A DNA stretch of 64,000 nucleotides from an uncultured Brachybacterium sp. (GTDB lineage Bacteria > Actinomycetota > Actinomycetes > Actinomycetales > Dermabacteraceae): the NCBI RefSeq assembly GCF_947500705.1, contig NZ_CANMSY010000007.1, forward strand, positions 62,001 through 126,000. Reading direction: 5' to 3'. This document shows, piece after piece, positions 8,119-16,557 of the stretch (position 1 is its first letter; each line of letters begins with the position of its first letter). Below the pieces are notes generated by a model. It saw nothing but the letters and a program-made list of their open reading frames with translations, ran no database searches and was not told the origin of the DNA. The translations under genes were made by a program, and so were the position numbers.

Positions 8119-8526
8119 ATGACTGATACGCCGCTGACGGAGGCCGAGGAGATGCTGCGGGATCTCTCGGCCCGGCTGACCGATCCCGTCCCGCCCGAAT
8201 GCCTGCTGTGCTACGTGTTCCGGATGCTCGAGCACGGATGTCGCGGGCTGCGCTGGGCCCGCCGCTATCGGGATCTGCGGGCGCCGCAGGCGACCGCGCT
8301 GGTGCGGCGCCTGCGCCAGGTGGGCGCGGGCTGCGACTGCGAGATCTTCTGGAACGGGTACGTCCTGCACGATGCGCATCTGGTGCGCACGATCGAACTG
8401 GACCAGGACGGCCGTGCCCATCCCGGCGACCTCGACTATCCCGAGGTGATGCCGCCCTGCCAGGGCGCCCGGGCGGGATCGACCCGGCCCTGCGCGCTCT
8501 GGCGTCGGCTGGGCCGGTACCGGTGA
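8119..8526 (+). CDS. DUF2695 protein
   Basis: 135 residues. CLLCYVFRMLEHGCRGLRWARRY followed by AGCDCEIFWNGYV is the characteristic small Cys-containing DUF2695 core. The conserved cysteines (about 29, 32, 40, 77 and 79) could bind a metal, but the family has no established function. No Shine-Dalgarno is evident; a weak TCCACT hexamer lies 6 nt before the ATG. It stands alone between divergent and co-directional neighbours. Confidence 0.7.
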   Translation: MTDTPLTEAEEMLRDLSARLTDPVPPECLLCYVFRMLEHGCRGLRWARRYRDLRAPQATALVRRLRQVGAGCDCEIFWNGYVLHDAHLVRTIELDQDGRAHPGDLDYPEVMPPCQGARAGSTRPCALWRRLGRYR

Positions 8527-8685
8527 GGCGGGTGCCGATGAGGCACCTCGCAGTGAGACCCGTCAGCCTCGATCGCGCCCGGCGGGACCCGACCGGCTGT
8601 TCCGTCCCGCGGGCCTGACTGCCGCCTGAGGGCGAGGTCGTGCTTGGATGAGCGCCATCAGCCCCGCCACTGACCGGAGGTCACC

Positions 8686-10188
8686 ATGGGACGCGAGATC
8701 GGCAGCACCGAGTACACCCGTTCGCAGCGCACGCGCTACCGCAGGGAGCTGCGTCGCAACCTCGACCTCTTCGAGACCTTCCTGGACACGGCGGAGTTCG
8801 TGGACGAGGGCACTGTCGGGGTCGAGCTCGAGATGAACCTCGCCCAGTCGGACACCATGGCACCGGCCCTGATCTCCGATCTGCTGCTCGAGGATCTGGA
8901 CGATGAGGACTACGTCCATGAGATCGGCCGCTACAACCTCGAGGCGAACCTGCCGGTCTCCCGCCCCCAGGGGCAGGGACTGCGCGATCTCGAGACCGAG
9001 CTGACCGAGAAGATCGACCGCGCGGATACCGCCGCCCGGGCCCGCGGCGCACGGGTGATCCCCATCGGCCACCTGCCCACCATCACCGAGGAGCTCTTCT
9101 CGAGCGACGAGTGGCGCGCCCCGGGCGCCCGCTACGAGGCGCTCGAGAAGACCGTCCTCGAGGCGCGCGGGGAGGAGATCTATCTGAGCATCGAGGGCGA
9201 GGGGAAGGGCAAGGGCCTGGAAGCGTCGTTCGACTCGATCGCGCCCGAATCCGCCTGCACCTCGATGCAGCTGCACCTGCAGGTCCCTCCGGAGCAGTTC
9301 GCCGCCGCCTGGAACGCCGCCCAGGCGATCGCGGGGCCGCAGGTCGCGCTCGCCGCGAACTCGCCCTTCCTGCTGGGCAGAAGGCTGTGGCACGAGACGC
9401 GCATCCCCACCTTCGTACAGGCCCTGGACACCCGCCCGCCCGAGCTCGCCACCCAGGGAGTACGCCCCCGGGTCTGGTTCGGCGAGCGCTGGATCACCTC
9501 GATGTTCGATCTCTTCGAGGAGAACGTGCGCCTGTTCCCGGCACTGATCCCCGAGTCACGGGAGATGGCGGAGGAGCCCCTGCTCACCGAGGGCTCCTCG
9601 CCGCGGCTGCACGAGCTGATGCTCCACAACGGCACCGTCTGGCGCTGGAACCGACCGATCTACGACCCCGGGGTCGATGTCCCGCACCTGCGGCTCGAGA
9701 ACCGTCTGCTGCCGGCGGGGCCGACGCCCGCGGACATGGCCGCCAACGCGGCGTTCTTCTACGGCATCCTCCACTCGCTGGTCCATGAGCGGCGGCCGCT
9801 GTGGTCACGGATGAGCTTCGAGCAGGCCGACGAGGCTTTCCAGCAGTGCGCCCGGTGGGGTCTGGAGGCCCGGGTGCGCTGGCCCAAGGTGGGCCGGGTG
9901 CGGGTGGCGGATCTGCTGCTCGAGCAGCTGATCCCCCAGGCCATGGAGGGGCTGCGGAACCTCGGCGCGGACGATTCGGTGGTCGAGCGCTATGACGGCA
10001 TCCTCTCGCAGAGAGCCCGCACCGGCCGCAACGGCGCCCGCTGGCAGATCGACACCGTCACCTCCCTCGAGCTGCGCGGCGCGACCCGCTCCGAGGCGCT
10101 CGCGGAGATGACCCGTCTCTACCGGGCCGCGGTGGACACCGGGGAGCCGGTGCACGCCTGGCCGGTCCCGGCCCGCCAGCGCAGCTGA
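8686..10188 (+). CDS. Glutamate-cysteine ligase-like (GCS2 family) protein
   Basis: 500 residues of the carboxylate-amine/glutamate-cysteine ligase fold. VGVELEMNLAQ (about residues 46-56) matches the substrate and metal-binding Glu cluster, EIGRYNLEANLP follows, and SACTSMQLHLQV and NSPFLLG are typical GCS2 core strands. It should couple ATP hydrolysis to amide bond formation between glutamate and an amine such as cysteine. Actinobacteria mostly use mycothiol, so a role other than glutathione synthesis is quite possible. The start is well defined: GGAGG lies 7 nt before the ATG. Confidence 0.8.
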   Translation: MGREIGSTEYTRSQRTRYRRELRRNLDLFETFLDTAEFVDEGTVGVELEMNLAQSDTMAPALISDLLLEDLDDEDYVHEIGRYNLEANLPVSRPQGQGLRDLETELTEKIDRADTAARARGARVIPIGHLPTITEELFSSDEWRAPGARYEALEKTVLEARGEEIYLSIEGEGKGKGLEASFDSIAPESACTSMQLHLQVPPEQFAAAWNAAQAIAGPQVALAANSPFLLGRRLWHETRIPTFVQALDTRPPELATQGVRPRVWFGERWITSMFDLFEENVRLFPALIPESREMAEEPLLTEGSSPRLHELMLHNGTVWRWNRPIYDPGVDVPHLRLENRLLPAGPTPADMAANAAFFYGILHSLVHERRPLWSRMSFEQADEAFQQCARWGLEARVRWPKVGRVRVADLLLEQLIPQAMEGLRNLGADDSVVERYDGILSQRARTGRNGARWQIDTVTSLELRGATRSEALAEMTRLYRAAVDTGEPVHAWPVPARQRS

Positions 10189-10329
10189 GCACAGCGGAGC
10201 TCTGCTGACCGCTGCTGACCGCTGCTCGGTCCGCGGAGCGAAAGTGCGGGCTGAAGTGGCGGGACGCACAGCGGCAACTGATGGTCCACATCATGGGATG
10301 CCATCTCATCGAGCGATACGATGTGGCGC

Positions 10330-11337
10330 ATGAGCACTCCTCCTCCCCCCACGTCCACGGACACCCGGCCTCCGGCCGCGTCCACCGCCCGCACCTCCGA
10401 GGACCGCTCCGCGCGCATCGCGGTGACCGTCTTCCCCGCCCTGATCCTCGCTGCGGCGGCCTTCGGCTTCTTCATGCCCAGCGTCGGCCAGTCGCTCGCG
10501 CAGTACACCAGCATCTACCTGGGCATCATCATGTTCGCGATGGGCCTGACCCTCACCCTGCCCGACTTCGCCCTGGTCGTGAAACGGCCCCTGCCGATCC
10601 TCATCGGCGTCATCGCCCAGTACGTGATCATGCCGCTGATCGGACTCGGCATCGCCGTGCTGCTGCAGCTGCCGCCGGAGCTCGCCGTCGGCATGATCCT
10701 GGTGGGCTCCGCTCCGGGCGGCACCAGCTCGAACGTCATCGCCTACCTGGCCAAGGCCGATACCGCCCTCTCGGTGACGATGACCTCCATCTCCACACTG
10801 CTCGCGCCGCTGTTCACCCCGCTGCTGACCCTCTGGCTCGCGGACTCCTACCTGCCGGTGGATGCCGGAGCGATGGCGATGTCCATCGTGAAGATGGTGC
10901 TCATCCCGGTCATCGGCGGCCTCGTTATCCGACTGATCGCCGGCAAGCTCGTGGACAAGATCCTTCCTGCTCTGCCGTGGGTCAGCGTCGCCGGCATCTC
11001 CCTCGTGGTCATCGCCGTGGTCAGCGGATCCACGGAGGCGATCGTCACCGCCGGCGGCATCGTGCTGCTCGCCGTGGTGCTGCACAACGGCCTGGGCTAC
11101 CTGCTCGGCTACTGGGCCGCCCGCCTGCTCCGTCAGGGCGAGCGCGCTGCCCGCACCACCTCCATCGAGGTCGGCATGCAGAACTCCGGCCTGGCCGCGA
11201 CGCTCGCCGCGAGCGCTTTCAGCCCGACCGCCGCGCTGCCCGCCGCGATCTTCTCGATCTGGCACAACCTCTCCGGTGCCGTGCTCGCGATGTACTACCG
11301 CCGCAGCGCCGACAAGCACCAGGTCGATCCCACCTGA
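10330..11337 (+). CDS. Bile acid:sodium symporter family (BASS) transporter
   Basis: About 335 residues with roughly ten hydrophobic segments. GSAPGGTSSNVIAYLAKAD is the conserved BASS crossover motif, and EVGMQNSGLAATLA is the second one near the C-terminus. It is an inner-membrane, probably Na+-driven, uptake system for an organic anion; the substrate cannot be read from sequence. Two in-frame ATGs exist, at 10321 and 10330. I prefer 10330 because TACGAT ends 7 nt upstream and no Shine-Dalgarno is present, consistent with a leaderless mRNA. Confidence 0.85.
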   Translation: MSTPPPPTSTDTRPPAASTARTSEDRSARIAVTVFPALILAAAAFGFFMPSVGQSLAQYTSIYLGIIMFAMGLTLTLPDFALVVKRPLPILIGVIAQYVIMPLIGLGIAVLLQLPPELAVGMILVGSAPGGTSSNVIAYLAKADTALSVTMTSISTLLAPLFTPLLTLWLADSYLPVDAGAMAMSIVKMVLIPVIGGLVIRLIAGKLVDKILPALPWVSVAGISLVVIAVVSGSTEAIVTAGGIVLLAVVLHNGLGYLLGYWAARLLRQGERAARTTSIEVGMQNSGLAATLAASAFSPTAALPAAIFSIWHNLSGAVLAMYYRRSADKHQVDPT

Positions 11338-11352
11338 TCCTCTGACCCGGTA

Positions 11353-11399
11353 TGACGGAGGGCCGATGCATCGCTCACGCGCGCATCGGCCCTCCGTCA
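11353..11399. terminator. Bidirectional hairpin between convergent genes
   Basis: Perfect 17-bp inverted repeat (11353-11369 with 11383-11399) around a 13-nt loop. It lies in the gap between the BASS transporter and the convergent BCCT gene. There is no long T tract, so it may act as a factor-assisted or bidirectional terminator. Confidence 0.75.
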
Positions 11400-11424
11400 C
11401 GTCTGGAGCCTGCCGGACACCGGG

Positions 11425-13224
11425 TCAGATCGACTGCGGGCGTCCGGCCTCTGGGAGGTCAGCCTTCCCACTGCCGGTGCGGGAGGGCAGGGTCCCGGCG
11501 TCCGGTCCCGCCCCCTCGTCCAGGGATCCGTCCTCCTCGTAGGGGTCGGTGAGCACCGGCACCTCGGTGGTGAAGGTCGGCTCGACGACGTAGTCGTCGG
11601 TGGAGAACTCCGCGTCCTCCTCGCGGCGTTCGTACTCCTCCGGGGGCAGCACCTGCGCCCATTCCCGGGTGCGGATCGGCGGCAGCTCGCCGGCGTCCTC
11701 CTTGAGCGCTCTCAGCAGGGCATACATCTGGAACCAGCCCATGACGAAGAACGGCAGTCCCACCAGGATGATCGTGGACTGCAGCGCGGTGAGTCCGTCG
11801 GCACCGGAGAACACCAGCAGCGCGGCGGTGACCAGCGCGATCGCCACGACCCAGAAGATGCGCTGGCCCAGCGGGTTGTAGTCCTCGTGGCCGTTGGCCA
11901 TCGAGTCGGTGACCAGGGCGGCGGAGTCCACCGAGGTGACGAAGAAGATGACCACCAGGATGATCGCGATCACCGAGATGGGGAACGCCAGCGGGTAGTG
12001 GTCCAGGAAGGCGAACAGCGCCCCGGGGATGTCCCCGTCGTCGACCACCCGCTCGACCAGCCCGCCCTCACCGTTGAGCTCGATGTCGAAGCTCGCGTAG
12101 CCGAAGACTCCGAACCAGATCACGGAGAAGGCCGAGGGCACAGCGAGCACGCCGGCGACGAACTGGCGGATGGTGCGGCCCTTGGAGATCCGGGCGATGA
12201 AGATGCCCACGAAGGGCGACCAGGTGATGGTCCAGGCCCAGTAGAAGACGGTCCAGGTGTTCTGCCAGCCGGTGTTCGCAAAGGTGTCGTTCCACAGGGC
12301 GAGCTCGGGCAGGTTCACCAGGTAGCTGCCGAAGGACTCGATGGTGCCCTTGAAGATGAACAGCGTGGCACCACCGGCGAACAGCACGAAGAGCAGCAGC
12401 AGCACCGCCACGACGATGTTGAAGTTCGAGAGCACCTTGATGCCCTTGTCCAGACCCATCGACACCGAGATCAGTGCGAGCCCGCAGACCACACCGATGA
12501 TGATGAGGTTCCAGCCGGCGGTCTCGGGGACGCCGAACAGCTGGTTCAGGCCGCCGTTGATCTGCAGCGTGCCCAGGCCCACCGAGACGGCGATGCCGAA
12601 GACGGTGCCGATGATGGCGATGATGTCGATCGCCTTGCCGATGGGTCCGTGGATGCCCTCACCCAGCAGCGGCTGGAAGATCGAGCTCACGCGCGGTGGC
12701 AGGTTCCGCTTGTGGATGAAGTAGGCGAAGCACAGCGCCGGCAGGGTGAAGATCGTCCAGGTGTGCAGCGTGAAGTGGTAATACGTGAAGTTCATGGCGT
12801 CGCGCGCGGCGCCCAGAGAGCCGGCCTCGAGGCCGAGCTCCGTGGCGCGCGGCGGGTCACCGAAGTGGCTGACCGGCTCGGCGACACCCCAGAACATCAG
12901 GATCGAGCCGATGCCGGCCGCGAAGAGCATCGCGAACCAGGCGCCGCCGGAGTGCTCCGGCGGTTCTTCGGCCGGACCCAGCTTCACGCGGCCGAAGCGG
13001 CCCGCCGCGATGACGATCAGGAAGCCCAGGAACACGGTGACGCCGAGGATGTAGAACCAGCCCAGGTTCGTCATCAGCCATTGCGAGGCGGCGTCGGTCG
13101 CTCTGCCCATGGGTTCGGTGAAGGCGATCGTGCCGATCACGAAGGCGATGATGATCGCCGCCGAGCCGAAGAAGATCACGGGTGAGGTGCGCAGTCTCAG
13201 CGCATCGTGCAATCTGGTCAACAT
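11425..13224 (-). CDS. BCCT-family betaine/choline/carnitine transporter
   Basis: 599 residues with 12 predicted membrane spans. The family signature is clear: the stretch WAWTITWSPFVGIFIARISK followed by GRTIRQF matches the BCCT Trp-rich core in TM8 and the loop after it. The acidic cytoplasmic tail (last about 90 residues, many Glu/Asp) could be a sensory or regulatory domain, as in osmoregulated BCCT carriers. It imports compatible solutes, usually with Na+. The ATG at 13224 has GAGGAG about 7 nt upstream. The gene converges on the BASS transporter and is divergent from the DUF4352 protein. Confidence 0.9.
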   Translation of the reverse strand: MLTRLHDALRLRTSPVIFFGSAAIIIAFVIGTIAFTEPMGRATDAASQWLMTNLGWFYILGVTVFLGFLIVIAAGRFGRVKLGPAEEPPEHSGGAWFAMLFAAGIGSILMFWGVAEPVSHFGDPPRATELGLEAGSLGAARDAMNFTYYHFTLHTWTIFTLPALCFAYFIHKRNLPPRVSSIFQPLLGEGIHGPIGKAIDIIAIIGTVFGIAVSVGLGTLQINGGLNQLFGVPETAGWNLIIIGVVCGLALISVSMGLDKGIKVLSNFNIVVAVLLLLFVLFAGGATLFIFKGTIESFGSYLVNLPELALWNDTFANTGWQNTWTVFYWAWTITWSPFVGIFIARISKGRTIRQFVAGVLAVPSAFSVIWFGVFGYASFDIELNGEGGLVERVVDDGDIPGALFAFLDHYPLAFPISVIAIILVVIFFVTSVDSAALVTDSMANGHEDYNPLGQRIFWVVAIALVTAALLVFSGADGLTALQSTIILVGLPFFVMGWFQMYALLRALKEDAGELPPIRTREWAQVLPPEEYERREEDAEFSTDDYVVEPTFTTEVPVLTDPYEEDGSLDEGAGPDAGTLPSRTGSGKADLPEAGRPQSI

Positions 13225-13354
13225 GGCCAGTCTCCTCGTGGTGCGGAAGGCGTCTGGTGCAGGAGGGCGTCGTGGGGAGCGAACTCGACCGGACCGTCAC
13301 GCCGTGGCGAGGCTGTCCGGCTGTCCGACAGTATCGCAGGGGTCGACCTGGTCC

Positions 13355-13372
13355 CGGGGGAGTCCTCCCCAT
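13355..13372. promoter_or_regulatory. Third copy of the GGGGAG-N2-CTCCCCAT dyad
   Basis: The right arm CTCCCCAT is identical to the site at 3594-3611, and the left arm matches 6 of 8 bases. It lies in the gap between BCCT and the DUF4352 gene, with its centre about 55 bp before the expected start of transcription given by CATAAA at 13407-13412. Confidence 0.5.
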
Positions 13373-13436
13373 CGCGCGGCGGTGAACCTGCCGATACCGT
13401 GGGCACCATAAATCGAGTGCCATCGTGGAGGAGACC

Positions 13437-14102
13437 ATGAGCAACCCCTATGGCGTGCCGAGCGCACCTCCACAGAAGAGCCGCACCGGTCTGTACGTCG
13501 GCGTCGCCTGCGGTTGTCTCCTGCTGGTGACGATCCTGGTGGTGGTCATCGGTGCCGGCCTCTGGCTGTTCTCCCGTGACAGCGGCGGCGAGGACCCCAC
13601 CAGCGGTCCCAGCACCAGCCAGTCCCCGTCGGAGGATCCGACGACGGAGGACGATCCGACGGACGCTCCCGGCAGCGATGATCCGACCGACGATCCCATC
13701 GAGACGCCGAGCGAAGACCCGTCGGAGGATCCCACCTCGAGCGCGGGCGCCTCGATCTCGATCCAGGCCTCCGCCCCCTCCGAGGGCTCCACGTTGGACA
13801 CCCAGGACGAGACCCTGGAGACCGAGAACGGAAAGTTCATCGGTGTCGCCGTGACCATCACCAACAATGGCAGCGAGGACATCGGCCTGGCGGGCAAGAA
13901 CTTCCGCTTCTATGACGACGCAGGCAATGAGCATTCGCTGCGCTACGCCTCGTTCTCGACCTCGGGGCCGCAGGTGACGCCCGGCGAGGAGGCCACCGCC
14001 CTGCTGTACGCGGATGTCCCCTCGGACATGGTGCTCGAGAACGTCAGCTACACCGATGCGGTGGGCACGGGCGGCGAGGAGTTCATCATCCCCGTCGGCT
14101 GA
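13437..14102 (+). CDS. Membrane-anchored DUF4352-like protein
   Basis: 221 residues: a short cytoplasmic N-terminus, one membrane helix (about residues 20-44, GVACGCLLLVTILVVVIGAG), a disordered Asp/Pro/Ser/Thr-rich spacer (about 50-105), and an extracellular beta-sandwich (about 110-221). Strands such as FIGVAVTITNNGSEDIGL and TALLYADVP match the DUF4352/telokin-like family. The role of these domains is unknown; many sit on actinobacterial cell surfaces. The start was placed at the ATG preceded by GGAGGAG rather than an ATG four codons upstream. The same dyad found at the T7SS-type genes lies upstream. Confidence 0.7.
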   Translation: MSNPYGVPSAPPQKSRTGLYVGVACGCLLLVTILVVVIGAGLWLFSRDSGGEDPTSGPSTSQSPSEDPTTEDDPTDAPGSDDPTDDPIETPSEDPSEDPTSSAGASISIQASAPSEGSTLDTQDETLETENGKFIGVAVTITNNGSEDIGLAGKNFRFYDDAGNEHSLRYASFSTSGPQVTPGEEATALLYADVPSDMVLENVSYTDAVGTGGEEFIIPVG

Positions 14103-14304
14103 GCGACCGACCGGTCCGGAGCCATCCCGGCGCAGGTCACAGACGGATGGCGCGCTCGAGGCCACCGCACTCAGGGATTGACCAGCCTCACCTCAGTGGT
14201 TTTTCCGGAAGCCGGGGTCTACTGGTCTCAACGCGTCACCGGAGGACCTGCCGACTGAGGAGGAAGCAGGCTCCATCACTCCCGGGGGCGCGGGGGAAGG
14301 GATG

Positions 14305-14340
14305 GCCCCGGCTCGTGGGGACGAGCCGGGGCACTTTTCT
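14305..14340 (+). terminator. Rho-independent terminator
   Basis: Perfect 12-bp GC stem (14305-14316 with 14321-14332), GGGG tetraloop, then ACTTTTCT. It is oriented for transcription from the left, about 200 bp beyond the end of the DUF4352-like gene. The stretch 14103-14304 holds no convincing ORF; it may be that gene's 3' UTR or a small RNA. Confidence 0.8.
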
Positions 14341-14363
14341 GTCCGGGGTGCTTCTGGCTGTGC

Positions 14364-14867
14364 TCAGGCGCCGGCAGTGCTGGGTTCGCGCTCACGCCGC
14401 GGGCGCTGCGGGCGCTGACCGGCCGACCGCACCACGCGGACGTGGACCAGGAGGACGAGGATGCCGACGCCGAGAACGGTCAACACCGCGATCAACGGTT
14501 CGCTGCGCAGCAGCTGCGGGATCAGCCGCACCGGGACCAGCGCCGCGAAGGCGAAGGCGGAAAGGGTCCCGACATACGAGCCGATCATGAAACCACGGTG
14601 GACGCTCACCTGCCCCGCCCGGATCCCGAGGATCGCGGCGACCATGCACACCAGGGTCCAGATCGAGAGCCCGTGCAGCCACGAGAAGCCGTCGGGCGCG
14701 ATCCAGAAGCTCGAGACGCACACGATCAGGATCGCCGCCACCCAGGTGACCCCGACCAGCCGATGGGCGAGGTCCCGTCGACGACGCAGGATCTGCAGCG
14801 GCCCCAGCAGCAGCACATACGTCGCCGCGAGGGCATGCAGCGTGATCACTGGCGTGAAGGCGTCCAT
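14364..14867 (-). CDS. DUF2306 integral membrane protein
   Basis: 167 residues with four hydrophobic helices. HALAATYVLLLGPLQI at the N-terminus, followed by a HRLVG motif after the first helix, is typical of the DUF2306 family. Conserved His residues in such proteins hint at haem or metal binding, but no activity is established. I take the ATG at 14867 because TATCGT lies 7 nt upstream; a GTG at 14876 is in frame. The C-terminus is a short basic tail. It is divergent from the MerR gene. Confidence 0.7.
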   Translation of the reverse strand: MDAFTPVITLHALAATYVLLLGPLQILRRRRDLAHRLVGVTWVAAILIVCVSSFWIAPDGFSWLHGLSIWTLVCMVAAILGIRAGQVSVHRGFMIGSYVGTLSAFAFAALVPVRLIPQLLRSEPLIAVLTVLGVGILVLLVHVRVVRSAGQRPQRPRREREPSTAGA

Positions 14868-14934
14868 GGGGTGCACGATAGTGCCGCTATCCCACTCCGC
14901 GCCATCAAGATAGCTGCCGGTCGACGCGCTATCC

Positions 14935-14985
14935 CACGACAGCCACGACAGCCACGACAGCCACGACAGCCACGACAGCCACGAC
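14935..14985. repeat. 9-bp tandem repeat (AGCCACGAC) x5 plus partial copy
   Basis: Five perfect copies of a 9-bp unit (14941-14985) preceded by 6 bp of a sixth. They lie in the divergent spacer between DUF2306 and merR, about 20-70 bp before the merR start, where they could affect promoter spacing or bind a protein. Confidence 0.9.
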
Positions 14986-15007
14986 GCACGTTCCAGGAGG
15001 TCCCGCG

Positions 15008-15679
15008 ATGCTGCTGGCAGAGCTGGCCGAGGTCAGCGGGGTCTCGGTCGCCTCGATCAAGTTCTACCGGCGCGAGGGCCTGCTGCCCGCCGGGGCGCGG
15101 CTGACGGCGACCCGGCAGGACTACGGCACTGCCCATCTCGAGCGCCTCGAGCTGATCCAGGTGCTGCGCGAGGTCGCAGGCGCTCCGATCGCCCGCATCG
15201 CTCACCTCACCGCGATCCTGGACGACCCCGAGCAACCGCTGCTGAGCGCCCTCGGGGCAGCCCAGCTGATCTCCCTGGGCCTGCCCGCCGAGGAGCCGGA
15301 TACCGCCGGTGCAGGCCTGCCGGAGCACCCGTCGATCGCCCCGCTGCTCTCGCACCTGGGCTGGCCGGATGTGCACACGGCGCCGCGGTCGGCGCTGGAT
15401 ACGCTGCTGCGCTCGCTCGAGGGCTGGGGGATGCCGACGGACGACGAGGTGCTGCGCCGCTTCGCCGAGCCGGTGGCCGAGATCGCGCGGGCGGACGTCG
15501 CCTCGATACGAGACCTGCGCGGCGAGCTGCCGGACGGGCCGGACGGCTCCCCCGTCAGCGACGACGTGCAGGTGATGCGGGCGGTGGCCGGCGCGATCGC
15601 CTTCGATCGGCTGATCCAGCTGCTGCGCGCCCTGGGACACACCTCGTACAGCATCCTGCAGGCCCGGGACCCCGGCTGA
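15008..15679 (+). CDS. MerR-family transcriptional regulator
   Basis: 223 residues. The N-terminal 70 residues are a MerR winged helix (LLAELAEVSGVSVASIKFYR, then REGLLP), followed by the dimerisation helix. The C-terminal domain (about 85-223) is helical and resembles no ligand-binding domain I can name; it has no Cys cluster, which argues against metal sensing. AGGAGG sits 6 nt before the ATG. MerR proteins typically bind a dyad in the spacer of a neighbouring promoter; the divergent DUF2306 gene is the obvious candidate target. Confidence 0.85.
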   Translation: MLLAELAEVSGVSVASIKFYRREGLLPAGARLTATRQDYGTAHLERLELIQVLREVAGAPIARIAHLTAILDDPEQPLLSALGAAQLISLGLPAEEPDTAGAGLPEHPSIAPLLSHLGWPDVHTAPRSALDTLLRSLEGWGMPTDDEVLRRFAEPVAEIARADVASIRDLRGELPDGPDGSPVSDDVQVMRAVAGAIAFDRLIQLLRALGHTSYSILQARDPG

Positions 15680-15710
15680 GCCGGTTCCTCCTCCGCTGCC
15701 CCTCCTCTGC

Positions 15711-16484
15711 TCAGTGCCGCAGGTCGATGCCGAACACGCGCCGGATCTGCGCGACCGCATGACGGGTGAAGCGCCGGTCCGAGGGCGTCGAGGCGAAGGG
15801 CAGCACCAGCCCCGGATGCTCCGGATGGGTGACCCGGCCGTGGGTGGATCCCGGCGTGACCACGAAGCCGGCCTCCTCCATGCGGCGCAGCAGCTCGCGC
15901 CGGGAGGTGGGGTGCCGGGTCCCCTGCCCACCCCGGGTGCCCGGCCCCGCGGCCGACTCGGCGATGTCCAGGGCGGGCTCGTACTCCGCCGGGCGCACGG
16001 AGAGCGCATAGCGGGTCGAGAAGAGCCCGATCACGGCATTGTCCGCCCGCCGCACCTGCACCACCAGCTCTTCCCGGAGGAAGTGGTCGCTCGTGCCTGC
16101 ATCTGCGGTCCAGGCATCCTCCGGATCGGCGACGGTCTGCACGATCTGCTCGGAGGGCAGTCCTTGGACCCCGACCGCGCGGATGTTCCCGTCGGCGATC
16201 CGCAGCGGGCGCGGCACGGGGCGCGGGTCCTCGGCGCTCAACGTGTGCACGGCGCCGGGTGGTGCGGCCGGCACCGGGCGCGGCAGCTCCACGGTGCGGG
16301 CCCGGCGCCGCGGCAGCTGGGCCGACGGGCTCTGTCCCTGGGCCGCCGACGGCTCTCCGGCGGGGTTCGTCCCGTTCCCGGATCGCCGACCGCTCGCGCT
16401 CCAGTCCACCGGACGCACCCGCCGCGCGGGATCGCTGATGCCGCGCAGGGCCTTGGGGCTCGGGCGTGGTCGAGATGTGCTCAC
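15711..16484 (-). CDS. Protein with C-terminal HicA-like (dsRBD-fold) domain
   Basis: 257 residues from a GTG at 16484. Residues 1-95 are basic and Pro/Arg-rich with no clear fold. Residues about 95-180 form an unrecognised alpha/beta region. The last about 62 residues (SRRELLRRMEEAGFVVTPGS, then THGRVTHPEHPGLVLPF) closely follow the HicA mRNA-interferase pattern: helix, beta strand, G-S-x-H with the functional His, beta strand, then a C-terminal helix ending in GIDL. HicA toxins are normally stand-alone proteins of 60-80 residues paired with HicB; no HicB-like gene is adjacent. Whether it cleaves or merely binds RNA is unknown. Confidence 0.5.
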   Translation of the reverse strand: MSTSRPRPSPKALRGISDPARRVRPVDWSASGRRSGNGTNPAGEPSAAQGQSPSAQLPRRRARTVELPRPVPAAPPGAVHTLSAEDPRPVPRPLRIADGNIRAVGVQGLPSEQIVQTVADPEDAWTADAGTSDHFLREELVVQVRRADNAVIGLFSTRYALSVRPAEYEPALDIAESAAGPGTRGGQGTRHPTSRRELLRRMEEAGFVVTPGSTHGRVTHPEHPGLVLPFASTPSDRRFTRHAVAQIRRVFGIDLRH

Positions 16485-16557
16485 CCCTGAGATGGTGGCA
16501 TGCCGGAGCCGTCCGCTAACGTTGCACTCGTCGACTCCCCCTTTCGTGAGGATCCGT

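Noticed and set aside
14200-14300. Possible signal recognition particle RNA (GAGGAAGCAGG resembles the SRP GGAAGGAAGCAG loop)
   Set aside because: The conserved tetraloop, symmetric loop and flanking helix of SRP RNA are not present.
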